From Acetivibrio sp964466645 (GTDB lineage: Bacteria; Bacillota; Clostridia; Acetivibrionales; Acetivibrionaceae): DNA of 17,667 bases. The notes beneath the pieces were generated by a model, which saw only the letters and a program-made list of their open reading frames with translations, was not told the origin of the DNA and made no database searches. Positions 7,293-15,545 of the stretch are shown piece after piece; position 1 is the first letter of the stretch; each line of letters opens with the position of its first letter. The stretch is taken from NCBI GenBank assembly GCA_964466645.1, contig CAYXPB010000085.1, positions 1-17,667 of the forward strand, written 5' to 3'. The position numbers were made by a program, and so were the translations under genes.

Positions 7293-8042
7293 ATGGAAAA
7301 TAAGGTTCTTGCAAAAATAGGTAACAGAGAAATTACTACACAGGATGTACAGTTTTTTTTAAGAAATGTCGAACCCAAAGTGGCTTCTCAATATACTAGT
7401 CCGGAAGGAATAAAACAACTTCTAGCTCAATTGTCAGAACAGGAACTGTTTTATTTAGATGCACTTGAAAAAGGTTTTGACAACGAAACTGAGTTTACTA
7501 AAGAAGTTGAAAGAGTTAAAGCTAATTTATTAAAACAATATGCCTTGAGCAAATTTATAAATTCGGTTACAGTAAACGAAGTAGAAATGAAGAAGTTCTA
7601 CAACGAGAACAAGGAAATGTTCTTCGAACCTGAATCTGTTAAAGCAAGTCATATTCTAGTTAATGACGAAGATACCGCTAAAAAGGTAATCTCTGAACTT
7701 GATGAGGGCAAAAAATTTGAAGATGCTGCTAAGGAATACTCCGTTTGCCCATCAAAAGATAAAGGTGGAGACTTGGGCTTCTTCTCTAAAGGCAGAATGG
7801 TTCCTGAATTTGAAACTGCTGCTTTCGGGCTAGAAAAAGGTGAGGTCACTAAAGCACCTATTAAATCACAGTTCGGTTACCACATTATAAAGATGACAGG
7901 ACAAAGGGATGCTATGGATTTAACCTTTACTGAAGCTGAAGAAAAGGTTAAGTCTGCTCTTATGAACAAAAAACAGCAAGACGAGTATTATAAAGCTGTG
8001 GATAAGCTTAGAGAAAAATACGAAGTTAAGTTTTTTATATAA
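7293..8042 (+). CDS. Parvulin-type peptidyl-prolyl cis-trans isomerase (PpiC/SurA-like), cytoplasmic
   Basis: 249 aa. ATG 7293 follows AAAAGGAG with about 10-nt spacing. Residues 1-100 form a helical SurA/PrsA-like chaperone segment (AKIGNREITTQDVQFFLRNV is the usual opening). The parvulin domain spans about 117-203, with VKASHILV (117-123 region), GGDLGFFSKGRMVPEFE (158-174) and FGYHIIK (194-200). The motifs carry the conserved His120, Met169, Phe173 and His197. There is no signal peptide or lipobox, so unlike PrsA it should act in the cytosol, catalysing X-Pro isomerisation and aiding folding. The N-terminal helices wrap around a parvulin domain in the family. It is transcribed alone on the plus strand, about 160 nt ahead of a zinc-ribbon gene; co-transcription is possible because no terminator is seen between them. 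Confidence 0.9.
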   Translation: MENKVLAKIGNREITTQDVQFFLRNVEPKVASQYTSPEGIKQLLAQLSEQELFYLDALEKGFDNETEFTKEVERVKANLLKQYALSKFINSVTVNEVEMKKFYNENKEMFFEPESVKASHILVNDEDTAKKVISELDEGKKFEDAAKEYSVCPSKDKGGDLGFFSKGRMVPEFETAAFGLEKGEVTKAPIKSQFGYHIIKMTGQRDAMDLTFTEAEEKVKSALMNKKQQDEYYKAVDKLREKYEVKFFI

Positions 8043-8133
8043 GGTAATTTAAAATTCAGAACCTATATTTGCATAATCTAGTCTAAATTGGTTAACACTT
8101 AGAATAAAGGATTAATTTATTTTTGAGTATATT

Positions 8134-8192
8134 CCTCCTTTCTAATTTCGGAGTCAAGTCAAAAATCGGTTAATTCCTAATTACTAAGGAGG
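8134..8192 (+). promoter_or_regulatory. Possible SD-sequestering leader of the zinc-ribbon gene
   Basis: CCTCCTT (8134-8140) is exactly complementary to the Shine-Dalgarno AAGGAGG (8186-8192) of the next gene. A competing pairing CTCC (8135-8138) with GGAG (8150-8153) could free the site. Only pairing is seen; no known riboswitch consensus was recognised. Confidence 0.3.
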
Positions 8193-8200
8193 TATAGTCA

Positions 8201-8422
8201 ATGGCAGATAAAACACTGGTATGCAAAAGTTGTGGTGCTGAATTTTTATTTACAGAAGGTGAACAAAACTTTTTCAAGGAAAAAGGATTTCAAAACGAAC
8301 CCCAAAGATGCTTAAGCTGCAGAACAATAATTAAAAACCAAAGAAAAAGCTCAAGTGGTTTCTCTAAAAACAAAACCTTTGGAAATAGGTTTGGCGGCGG
8401 TGTCGGGCTTAATAGGTGGTGA
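8201..8422 (+). CDS. Small zinc-ribbon protein
   Basis: 73 aa with ATG 8201 after a strong AAGGAGG. Two CxxC pairs, C8-x2-C11 and C37-x2-C40, within VCKSCGAEF and RCLSCRT, form a treble-clef-like zinc ribbon of the type found in short 'probable zinc-ribbon' proteins of Firmicutes. The rest is basic and Ser/Gly-rich (KSSSGFSKNK, then a Gly-rich tail near the C-terminus), which suggests nucleic-acid contact but does not prove it. The function of this family is not known to me. A strong terminator follows about 85 nt after the stop. Confidence 0.8.
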   Translation: MADKTLVCKSCGAEFLFTEGEQNFFKEKGFQNEPQRCLSCRTIIKNQRKSSSGFSKNKTFGNRFGGGVGLNRW

Positions 8423-8506
8423 ATAATAAGACCTGCTAATTGAAATCAAGCAGAAATTATTAGCTCTTTTAAAAAAGATTCTACTAAATATAGGCATAGA
8501 AAAAAG

Positions 8507-8540
8507 ACCAACAAGTTAAAGGTGCTTGTTGGTTTTTTTA
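8507..8540 (+). terminator. Bidirectional Rho-independent terminator
   Basis: Perfect 9-bp stem ACCAACAAG (8507-8515) / CTTGTTGGT (8525-8533), a 9-nt loop and a following T-run (8533-8539). On the minus strand the same stem is followed by CTTTTTTC, so it can end both the zinc-ribbon transcript and the converging ndpA-type transcript. Confidence 0.9.
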
Positions 8541-8716
8541 TTCGATAATATATCTATAAGTTTTTTTGATACAAATTCACATCCTTAATTCAAATTTTCA
8601 CTTTCATTATTTACATTAACTCATTGAACGAACAATGCCTAATGTAAATCTTTCGTGCGTTCAAAATGATATTTGAATAATTCTTGCAATTTGTAACCCT
8701 TTTGCTCCTTATCTAG
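8541..8716. other. 3' region of the nucleoid-protein gene, with nested hairpin
   Basis: There is no gene here. A 10-bp perfect inverted repeat ATTTACATTA (8609-8618) / TAATGTAAAT (8640-8649) encloses an inner 5-bp stem CATTG/CAATG, giving a 41-nt nested hairpin about 68 nt past the minus-strand stop. It has no T-tract. It could stabilise the 3' end or mark a small structured RNA; neither is shown. Confidence 0.5.
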
Positions 8717-9742
8717 CTAATTTTGATTCAGACTTGATACATTCTTTATTACTATAGTCCTTGTCCCGTCAGAATTGCTGATAATTTCAAATTTATCCCT
8801 ATCTCCAAATTGTTCATAGCCTATCACAATCTCAATATTGTCATTTGTTTTCAGTCTTATCTTATTAAGCTTTCTTTCTACCCACTCCCGGTCAACTTCA
8901 AACTTTTCATGAGTAAGACCTTTTTCACGTAAATTATTTACAAACTCGTCACGAAGTTCTTCTTTTTTACCAAATACCTTGTTAGAAAAGTCCTCTATGT
9001 CAATTTCATCTTCCTCATGAATTGCATTATTTACAAAGTCTCTGACTTCCTCTGCAAAGGGCTCACCTTGCTTCGCCTTACTCCGTACCCAATTTTCAGT
9101 TTCTCTCCTGAGTATTTTTGTACAGGTTTTGCTGTCGATTATAAGTTCTGCACCTAGAAAGGTTTGAAGAAAAAACTGAGCTATAGGTTCTTCTGTTCCT
9201 TTAGATATCTGATTGTCAAGAATGACCAGTTCATGACTATTATGTATTACAGGAGAAATAACAAAGGCGCATTTCTGAATCCTCTGGTTAACCCCAGGTA
9301 AGCTTATATCCTGCTTTTTTATATTGATTTTAAACTTACTTTCCACAATTTCAATATCATGAATAAAGGAAACGGTATAATCCATTTTTAAAATAGCCAC
9401 AGCAGGAACATTATCGTCCTCGAAAAGACATACTATCAAATCTGTAGAGGATATACTGCTGTTTGTCTTTATTGCTTTAAAAAGCTGCCTCGCAATATCC
9501 TTTGAACCTTCTAGAAAATACTCATTGTCTGACGAAATCCTATAAGAAACTTCCTTTACTATATTGAGACCGTCCTTAAATCTTCCCTTTCTTGCTTCGT
9601 CATCATTAATGGATTTTGTAATATGTTTTTCTAAAAACAGTTGAATATCTTCATTTATATCCAATTCAAACTCATTTAGTACAGGCTCGTCCGCTTCCTT
9701 ATCAAGCACATGAATAACAGCTTTTTTTATCTCAATAGCCAA
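8717..9742 (-). CDS. Nucleoid-associated protein, NdpA/YejK (37-kDa) family
   Basis: 342 codons including stop, 341 aa, close to the family's usual 330-350. The start is a TTG at 9742, preceded by AGGGAGG at 9-nt spacing; there is no ATG alternative with a site. Recognised from the overall pattern: a charged N-terminal IKKAVIHVLDKE segment, FVISPVIHNSHELVILDNQI mid-protein, an EEVRDFVNNAIHEEDEID stretch and a C-terminal EIVIGYEQFGDRDKFEI. In E. coli YejK is a nucleoid-associated protein of uncertain role; in other bacteria homologues lie near mobile or stress loci. The function here is unproven. It follows the ClpE-type gene, but a hairpin with T-run sits immediately upstream of its Shine-Dalgarno, so expression needs read-through or a promoter upstream of the hairpin. 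Confidence 0.82.
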   Translation of the reverse strand: MAIEIKKAVIHVLDKEADEPVLNEFELDINEDIQLFLEKHITKSINDDEARKGRFKDGLNIVKEVSYRISSDNEYFLEGSKDIARQLFKAIKTNSSISSTDLIVCLFEDDNVPAVAILKMDYTVSFIHDIEIVESKFKINIKKQDISLPGVNQRIQKCAFVISPVIHNSHELVILDNQISKGTEEPIAQFFLQTFLGAELIIDSKTCTKILRRETENWVRSKAKQGEPFAEEVRDFVNNAIHEEDEIDIEDFSNKVFGKKEELRDEFVNNLREKGLTHEKFEVDREWVERKLNKIRLKTNDNIEIVIGYEQFGDRDKFEIISNSDGTRTIVIKNVSSLNQN

Positions 9743-9760
9743 GTATCAAACCCTCCCTAG

Positions 9761-9795
9761 ACAAAAAATTCAGGGCCTTAAGCCCCTCATTTTTT
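9761..9795 (-). terminator. Hairpin with T-tract between the ClpE-type gene and the nucleoid-protein gene
   Basis: GGGC-CTTAA-GCCC (9773-9785) with a minus-strand TTTTTT (plus A-run 9763-9768); the plus strand also has a T-run (from 9790), so it could work in both directions. The stem is short. It ends only about 4 nt before the next gene's AGGGAGG, an arrangement typical of attenuators as well as of terminators. Confidence 0.6.
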
Positions 9796-9923
9796 CACTT
9801 TATCAAATATTTGCCCATCATGGAAGCTTATTAGCTTCCAAACATAGGAACTTGCTTTGCTATTCAAAAAACTTCAATGAAATTTCTAAATAAAAATAGA
9901 CCCATTAATTTATTGAAATCACC
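9796..9923 (+). mobile_element. Repeat copy E: decayed MITE-like element
   Basis: It shares with copy B the ordered blocks GGAAGCT...AGCTT, AACATAGGAAC and TTTGC, then a right end TTGAAATCACC (compare GGAATCACC in B). An 8-bp stem TGGAAGCT/AGCTTCCA is kept (9821-9840). The left terminal repeat is not recognisable and the left limit is approximate. The right end touches the stop codon of the ClpE-type gene (9923-9925). Confidence 0.55.
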
Positions 9924-12259
9924 TATTTAAATATCAACCCATTACTGTCAGCATCAATTACAATAGTGCTTCCTTCCTTGTATTCTCCTTTTAGATATCG
10001 ATCAGTCAATTCATCTTCAATGTATTTCTGAATTGTCCTTCTAAGAGGTCTTGCACCATATTTCTGATCATATCCTATCTTCAGAATATAATCTTGAACA
10101 GCATCGGTCATCTCAATCCTTATTCCCTTATGCTCAACCTCTTCAATTACTTCCTTAAGCATAAGATTGACAATCTGTTTTAATTCACCCTTGTCGAGTT
10201 CATTAAACACAATTATCTCATCTAGACGGTTTAAAAACTCGGGCCTGAATATTTCCTTCAATACTTCTTTTACTTTATTCTCTAGGGCAATAAAATTGTC
10301 ATTGGCAAACCCTATACCATGAGCCTTAAGGCTAGTACCAGCATTTGAAGTCATAATTATTACGGTATTCTCAAAACTAACCATCCTTCCATGACTATCA
10401 GTTACCCTACCATCCTCAAGTATCTGTAAAAGCATATTAAACACATCGGGGTGGGCTTTTTCAATTTCATCCATAAGAATTACCGAATAGGGTTTACGTC
10501 TGACTTTCTCTGTCAATTGCCCCCCATCGTCATAACCTACGTAGCCCGGAGGTGCTCCGATCATTTTAGAAACGGTATGCTTCTCCATATACTCTGACAT
10601 ATCCAATCTTATCAGTGCCTCTTCACTTTCAAAGAGTTCGATGGCAAGAGCTTTGACCAATTCAGTCTTTCCAACTCCTGTCGGTCCTACAAAGATAAAG
10701 GAAGTAGGCCTCTTTTTCTTCTTAAAGTCAGCTCTGTTACGTCTTATTGCCTTTGCAACACTTGTAACAGCTTGTTTCTGACCTATAATTCTATGATGAA
10801 GCCTTTCTTCAAGATTTAGAAGCTTTTTGGCTTCAAGTTCTGTAAGCTTTTGAACAGGTATTTTAGTCCAAGCCTCAATTACTTGTGCCACATCATCTAT
10901 TGTTATTTCCAATGCCTTATTTTTGCACTCTATCTCATTTATCTGCTCAATCAGCTTGCATTCCCTCACCTTAAGATCTGCAGCTTTTTGGTATTCAGAA
11001 ATGGAATCCGCAGAAATTGCGCTTTCCTTTTCTTCCTGCACCTTCTTAAGCTCTTCCTTAAGTGAATCAAACTCTATGAGGCTAACATTGTTAATATTTG
11101 CTCTTGAACCCGCTTCATCCAGAACATCTATCGCCTTATCAGGGAGAAAACGGTCAGTTATATATCTCTCTGCCATTATAACTGCTGCTCGGATTACATC
11201 ATCAGGTATCTTTACCCTGTGATAGCTTTCATAGTAGTCTTTAATACCACTTAGAATCTCTATTGACTCTTCAACAGAAGGTTCGTCAACCATAACAGGT
11301 TGGAATCTTCTTTCAAGGGCCGAATCCTTTTCTATGTGTTTACGATATTCATTTAGTGTAGTGGCACCAATAACCTGTATTTCTCCTTTTGCTAGTGCGG
11401 GTTTCAATATATTACCCGCATTCATAGCTCCTTCTGCTTCACCGGCACCCATAATATTGTGAAGCTCATCTATTACAAGAATAATATTTCCAAGACTCTT
11501 TGTCTCTTCAATTATACCCTTCATTCTGCTTTCAAACTGACCTCTGAACTGTGTACCTGCAACTATACTAGTCAAATCGAGAAGATATACCTCAGTGTTG
11601 AAAAGCTTTGCCGGAACCTTCTTCTCAGAGATTCTCACTGCCAAGCCTTCAGCTATCGCTGTCTTACCTACTCCCGGCTCACCTATCAATACCGGGTTGT
11701 TTTTATTTCTTCGGTTCAGCACCTGAATTACCCTGTCTATTTCGTTCTGACGGCCTATAACCCTGTCAATTTTACCTTCTTTAGCCTTATCGTTAAGGTT
11801 TGAACCGTAGGTATCAAGATACTTTTTCTTTTTTGGCGGCTTCTTTTCCTGAGTCTTTGTTCTTGTGTTATTTTTGCCTTCCTTATCTTCTTTTACGGGA
11901 CCTTCCTCCAACGTTTCTTTATTTTCGTCATTTTTGCTTCCGGAGGGCTCATTACTCTTAAATAAAGTCTTGTTAAAAAGATTAAGGAAAGGATTGGAAT
12001 TGCTATTCCCTCCCGGCTCTGAAACTATACCGTTTAAATTATTTATATCAATATCCTCAAAAAGGCTTCCCATCTGCTTGTTCAGGTCTTCCATTTCTTC
12101 ATCAGAAATGCCTGTCTGTTCAATAATCTGGTTTATTGGCTGGATACCTTGTTTTCTGGCACAGGAAAAACACAAACCTTCCTGATTTTGTTTGCCATCT
12201 ACAATTTTTGTTATAAACACTACTGCTATATTTTCCTTGCATACAGAGCACATCATCAT
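9923..12259 (-). CDS. clpE: ClpE-type AAA+ ATPase of the Clp protease (N-terminal zinc finger)
   Basis: About 778 aa. The codons for several Met residues follow GGAG; ATG 12259 gives 9-nt spacing and is preferred, with 12268-12253 all possible (a TTG at 12274 is upstream). The N-terminus lacks Clp_N repeats and instead has a C4 zinc finger, C4-x2-C7 (CSVC) and C30-x2-C33 (CFSC), as in ClpE and McsA. A charged, low-complexity linker (about 70-150) follows. AAA1 has GEPGVGKT (193-200) and ILVIDELH (260-267); the middle has a coiled-coil/UVR-like segment (about 400-445); AAA2 has GPTGVGKT (525-532) and VILMDEIEKAH (593-603). IGF (649-651) is the ClpP-docking loop. The enzyme unfolds substrates for ClpP in the cytosol; ClpE is a heat and stress unfoldase in Bacillus. 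I see no CtsR heptad operator upstream. It could also be called a ClpC variant. Confidence 0.88.
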   Translation of the reverse strand: MMMCSVCKENIAVVFITKIVDGKQNQEGLCFSCARKQGIQPINQIIEQTGISDEEMEDLNKQMGSLFEDIDINNLNGIVSEPGGNSNSNPFLNLFNKTLFKSNEPSGSKNDENKETLEEGPVKEDKEGKNNTRTKTQEKKPPKKKKYLDTYGSNLNDKAKEGKIDRVIGRQNEIDRVIQVLNRRNKNNPVLIGEPGVGKTAIAEGLAVRISEKKVPAKLFNTEVYLLDLTSIVAGTQFRGQFESRMKGIIEETKSLGNIILVIDELHNIMGAGEAEGAMNAGNILKPALAKGEIQVIGATTLNEYRKHIEKDSALERRFQPVMVDEPSVEESIEILSGIKDYYESYHRVKIPDDVIRAAVIMAERYITDRFLPDKAIDVLDEAGSRANINNVSLIEFDSLKEELKKVQEEKESAISADSISEYQKAADLKVRECKLIEQINEIECKNKALEITIDDVAQVIEAWTKIPVQKLTELEAKKLLNLEERLHHRIIGQKQAVTSVAKAIRRNRADFKKKKRPTSFIFVGPTGVGKTELVKALAIELFESEEALIRLDMSEYMEKHTVSKMIGAPPGYVGYDDGGQLTEKVRRKPYSVILMDEIEKAHPDVFNMLLQILEDGRVTDSHGRMVSFENTVIIMTSNAGTSLKAHGIGFANDNFIALENKVKEVLKEIFRPEFLNRLDEIIVFNELDKGELKQIVNLMLKEVIEEVEHKGIRIEMTDAVQDYILKIGYDQKYGARPLRRTIQKYIEDELTDRYLKGEYKEGSTIVIDADSNGLIFK

Positions 12260-12274
12260 TATCATCATCTCCAA

Positions 12275-12371
12275 TCATAAGAGCACCAACAGTTCTAAGG
12301 TATACCAAAGAATAAGTTCCTATATAAGTGTAACGAAAAATTTATTGAAAACACTTGTAAAAATTGATTTA
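12275..12371. other. Leader region of the ClpE-type gene
   Basis: On the minus strand this AT-rich stretch has a TATATA-like -10 (about 12320-12325) with a weak TTCAAT at 17 bp. No CtsR-type GGTCAAA tandem or CIRCE was seen. The promoter assignment is tentative. Confidence 0.2.
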
Positions 12372-12468
12372 GGTGTTTCAAAAATTTCATTAGTCAATAT
12401 ATAGTTCCAACCCAATAAAATCAGCTTTTTTGAAACACCCATTGACCAGTTATTTTTTTGGAATTACC
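12372..12468 (+). mobile_element. Repeat copy D: MITE-like element (97 bp)
   Basis: Left end GGTGTTTCAAAAATTTC and the inverse of the right end GGTAATTCCAAAAAAATAAC are imperfect terminal inverted repeats continuing to TAGTCAAT/TGGTCAAT. TTA flanks both sides (12369-12371 and 12469-12471). TTTTTGAAACACCC in the middle is also complementary to the left end. The sequence is nearly identical to copy A. It lies about 110 bp upstream of the ClpE-type start codon. Confidence 0.85.
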
Positions 12469-12544
12469 TTATTATTAAACTATGCTTATTAATTTTTTAT
12501 ATTTACCCTTTTGTTATTTAAAACAAGCTAATCTTTATAACTGT

Positions 12545-12565
12545 TGTTATACATCAAGTATAACA
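12545..12565. other. 8-bp inverted repeat downstream of uvrA
   Basis: TGTTATAC-atcaa-GTATAACA, located 18 nt past the uvrA stop. On the uvrA (minus) strand it is not followed by T residues; a T-run lies on the other side. It may protect the uvrA 3' end, or terminate plus-strand transcription. Confidence 0.4.
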
Positions 12566-12582
12566 TACAATATTTTTTTGGT

Positions 12583-15414
12583 CTAACCATCCTTAAGAAT
12601 ATTTTCAAGGAACTGACCGGTATAGGACTCCTTAACTTTTACAATCCCTTCCGGAGTACCCTGAGCAACTATATTACCACCTTTATTACCACCTTCAGGG
12701 CCTAAATCGATTATGTGATCAGAGACTTTTATCACGTCAAGGTTATGCTCAATAACAACAACTGTATTTCCTGCATCGACCAACCTTTGAAGAATATCAA
12801 TAAGTTTGTGGACATCGGCAACATGAAGACCAGTAGTTGGTTCATCAAGTATATACATAGTCTTTCCTGTACTTCTCTTTGATAGTTCTGTAGCGAGTTT
12901 AACCCGCTGTGCCTCTCCTCCCGATAAGGTGGTTGAAGGCTGACCGACTTTTATATAACCAAGACCTACGTCATTAAGAGTCTCAAACTTTTTGTATATT
13001 TTAGGTATATTCTTGAAAAACTCAACAGCATCCTCAACCGTCATATCTAAAACGTCAGCGATATTTTTACCTTTATATCTGACCTCCAAGGTTTCCCTAT
13101 TATATCTTTTACCCTTACATACCTCACATGGAACATAAACATCAGGTAAAAAGTGCATTTCTATTTTAATTATACCATCACCACTACAGGCTTCACAACG
13201 TCCGCCTTTAATGTTAAAGCTGAACCGACCAGATTTATAGCCTCTTGTCTTAGCTTCTGTAGTGCTCGAGAAAACCTCTCTAATCAAATCGAATACTCCG
13301 GTGTACGTTGCAGGATTAGACCTAGGTGTACGTCCTATAGCTGACTGATCTATATCAATAACCTTGTCCAAGTACTCCAAACCTTTTATTGCTGTATGCT
13401 CACCAGGCTTTTGCTTTGCACGATTCAACTCATTTGCCAACTTTTTATATAGTATTTCGTTTACAAGACTGCTTTTTCCTGACCCCGAAACACCTGTGAC
13501 AGAAGTTAAAACTCCAAGAGGTATTTTTGCATTTATATTTTTCAAATTGTTTTCCTTTGCACCAACTACCTCAATCCATTTTCCATTAGGTTTACGACGC
13601 TTCTTTGGTATTTCTACTTTCTTTCTTCCGCTTAAATATTGCCCAGTTATTGAATTAGGGCTACTTTTTATTTCTTCTACCGTACCCTTTGCAATAATCT
13701 CTCCACCATGCACTCCTGCACCAGGACCTAAATCTATAATATAGTCGGACGCATACATTGTATCTTCGTCATGTTCAACTATTATCAGTGTATTTCCCAA
13801 ATCTCTCAATTTTCTCAAAGTCTTAAGAAGTCTTTCGTTATCTTTCTGATGAAGCCCTATACTCGGCTCATCCAAAATGTATAAAACACCCATAAGGCCG
13901 GATCCAATCTGAGTAGCAAGCCTGATCCTTTGAGCTTCTCCTCCGGAAAGTGTGCCCGCTGCTCTTGACAATGTCAGATATTCAAGACCAACATCTACTA
14001 AAAAACCAAGTCTTTCGTTAATCTCCTTAAGTATCTGACGCGCTATAAGCCTGTCCCTATCGGAAATACTTACTTTGTCAAAAAACTCTTTTGTTTCTCC
14101 AATAGAAATGGAACATATCTCATTTATGTTGTGATTGTCCACTGTAACAGCAAGAGATTCTTTTTTTAGCCTTGCACCTTTACACTCAGGGCAAAGATCA
14201 TTGCTCATAAAGCCCTCATAGTATTGTTTCATACCTTCCGACTGTGTTTCCTTATATCTTCTCGCCATACTGTTTATAACACCTTCAAAAGCGGCCATAA
14301 ACTTACCACTTCCATATTCTTTTTCATATTCTACCTTGATTTTTTCGCCTTTAGTACCATAAAGAATGATATCCACTATTTTAGGTGGTAGTTTCTCCAC
14401 CGGTGTATCAACACTGAATTTATAGTGCTTTGCCAGAGCGTTTATATACATTCTTGCATATCCATCCCCATTGGCAACATTCCAACCTGTAGCATTTACT
14501 GCCCCCTCAGCTAAGGACTTTGATTTGTCGGGTATCACCATATCGGGGTCAATTTTCAGTAACAAGCCAAGTCCCCCACAGGTAGGGCATGCCCCAAAAG
14601 GATTATTAAAGGAAAACATCCTTGGTGTAAGTTCATCAATACTTACACCACAATCACTACAGGCAAAATTCTGGCTGAACAGAAGCTCTTCCTTCCCAAC
14701 AACATCAACAACAAGTAAACCATTGCTCAATTTGAGCACTGTTTCTAAAGAATCGGTAAGCCTCTTTCTGATATCAGGCCTTACAATTAACCTGTCAACG
14801 ACAATTTCAATGTTGTGCTTTTTGTTTTTGTCGAGACTTATTTCATCAGTAATCTCGTAAATCTCTCCGTCTACACGTATTCTAACATAGCCGCCTTTTT
14901 TTATATCCTCTATCAGCTTGTGGTATTCACCCTTCCTGCCTCTTACCACGGGAGCCAAAAGCTGAATCTTTGTACCTTCCTCCATGTCCATTATGCTATC
15001 TGCCATCTGGTCTACAGTCTGCTGGGCTATTTCTTTTCCACAGATATGACAGTGCGGAACACCTATCCTCGCATACAAAAGCCTGAGGTAATCATATATT
15101 TCAGTTACCGTACCTACTGTAGACCGGGGATTTCTGCTGGTAGTCTTCTGATCTATGGATATGGCAGGAGACAAGCCCTCTATATAATCGACATCCGGCT
15201 TCTCCATCTGCCCTAAAAACATCCTCGCATAAGAAGAAAGGGATTCCATGTAGCGCCTCTGTCCCTCAGCATAAATGGTGTCAAAGGCTAGAGAAGACTT
15301 TCCTGAACCACTAAGGCCTGTAATAACTACAAGTTGATCTCTAGGTATTTCAATATCAACATTTTTCAAATTGTGCTCTCTTGCACCTTTTATAATAATT
15401 TTGTCTTTCATCAT
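12583..15414 (-). CDS. uvrA: UvrA, excinuclease ABC subunit A
   Basis: 943 aa from ATG 15414, chosen because GAGAG lies about 8 nt upstream and it matches the family length (about 940). An in-frame GTG (15435) and ATG (15429) upstream lack good sites. Two ABC-type halves: Walker A GLSGSGKSS (33-41) and GVSGSGKSS (641-649), signatures LSGGE (489-493 and 830-834), Walker B ILDEP (513-517 and 855-859). Zinc modules are C252-x2-C255 with C276-x2-C279, and C740-x2-C743 with C763-x2-C766. UvrA dimers scan DNA and deliver UvrB to damage in nucleotide-excision repair. No key residue is missing. It follows uvrB and has its own promoter and LexA box in the 145-166-nt gap, so it can be transcribed separately as well as together with uvrB. 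Confidence 0.98.
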   Translation of the reverse strand: MMKDKIIIKGAREHNLKNVDIEIPRDQLVVITGLSGSGKSSLAFDTIYAEGQRRYMESLSSYARMFLGQMEKPDVDYIEGLSPAISIDQKTTSRNPRSTVGTVTEIYDYLRLLYARIGVPHCHICGKEIAQQTVDQMADSIMDMEEGTKIQLLAPVVRGRKGEYHKLIEDIKKGGYVRIRVDGEIYEITDEISLDKNKKHNIEIVVDRLIVRPDIRKRLTDSLETVLKLSNGLLVVDVVGKEELLFSQNFACSDCGVSIDELTPRMFSFNNPFGACPTCGGLGLLLKIDPDMVIPDKSKSLAEGAVNATGWNVANGDGYARMYINALAKHYKFSVDTPVEKLPPKIVDIILYGTKGEKIKVEYEKEYGSGKFMAAFEGVINSMARRYKETQSEGMKQYYEGFMSNDLCPECKGARLKKESLAVTVDNHNINEICSISIGETKEFFDKVSISDRDRLIARQILKEINERLGFLVDVGLEYLTLSRAAGTLSGGEAQRIRLATQIGSGLMGVLYILDEPSIGLHQKDNERLLKTLRKLRDLGNTLIIVEHDEDTMYASDYIIDLGPGAGVHGGEIIAKGTVEEIKSSPNSITGQYLSGRKKVEIPKKRRKPNGKWIEVVGAKENNLKNINAKIPLGVLTSVTGVSGSGKSSLVNEILYKKLANELNRAKQKPGEHTAIKGLEYLDKVIDIDQSAIGRTPRSNPATYTGVFDLIREVFSSTTEAKTRGYKSGRFSFNIKGGRCEACSGDGIIKIEMHFLPDVYVPCEVCKGKRYNRETLEVRYKGKNIADVLDMTVEDAVEFFKNIPKIYKKFETLNDVGLGYIKVGQPSTTLSGGEAQRVKLATELSKRSTGKTMYILDEPTTGLHVADVHKLIDILQRLVDAGNTVVVIEHNLDVIKVSDHIIDLGPEGGNKGGNIVAQGTPEGIVKVKESYTGQFLENILKDG

Positions 15415-15472
15415 AAATAACACTCTCATTTCCACTTAGCATTAAACCAATATACAACTCTTCTATTTAGCA

Positions 15473-15508
15473 CAGCGGACATTGCTAATTTGATTTAATT
15501 TTCCGCTG
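15473..15508 (-). other. Hairpin at the 5' end of the predicted uvrA transcript
   Basis: CAGCGGA (15473-15479) pairs with TCCGCTG (15502-15508), 7 bp with a 22-nt loop. It starts about where the predicted transcript would begin, a position typical of 5' mRNA-stabilising stems. Confidence 0.35.
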
Positions 15509-15516
15509 CGGTATAT

Positions 15517-15545
15517 ATTATATCAAAAAAAAAGGAAAAAACAAA
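15517..15545 (-). promoter_or_regulatory. uvrA promoter with extended -10
   Basis: On the minus strand TGA-TATAAT gives an extended -10 (TATAAT at 15517-15522). TTGTTT or TTTGTT at 16-17 bp upstream (15539-15545) is a weak -35 that overlaps the LexA box. Confidence 0.6.

Noticed and set aside
12372..12468. GGTCAAT in the repeat upstream of the ClpE-type gene as a CtsR operator
   Set aside because: The same sequence is in all similar repeat copies, including those not near Clp genes, and the second heptad at the right distance is missing.
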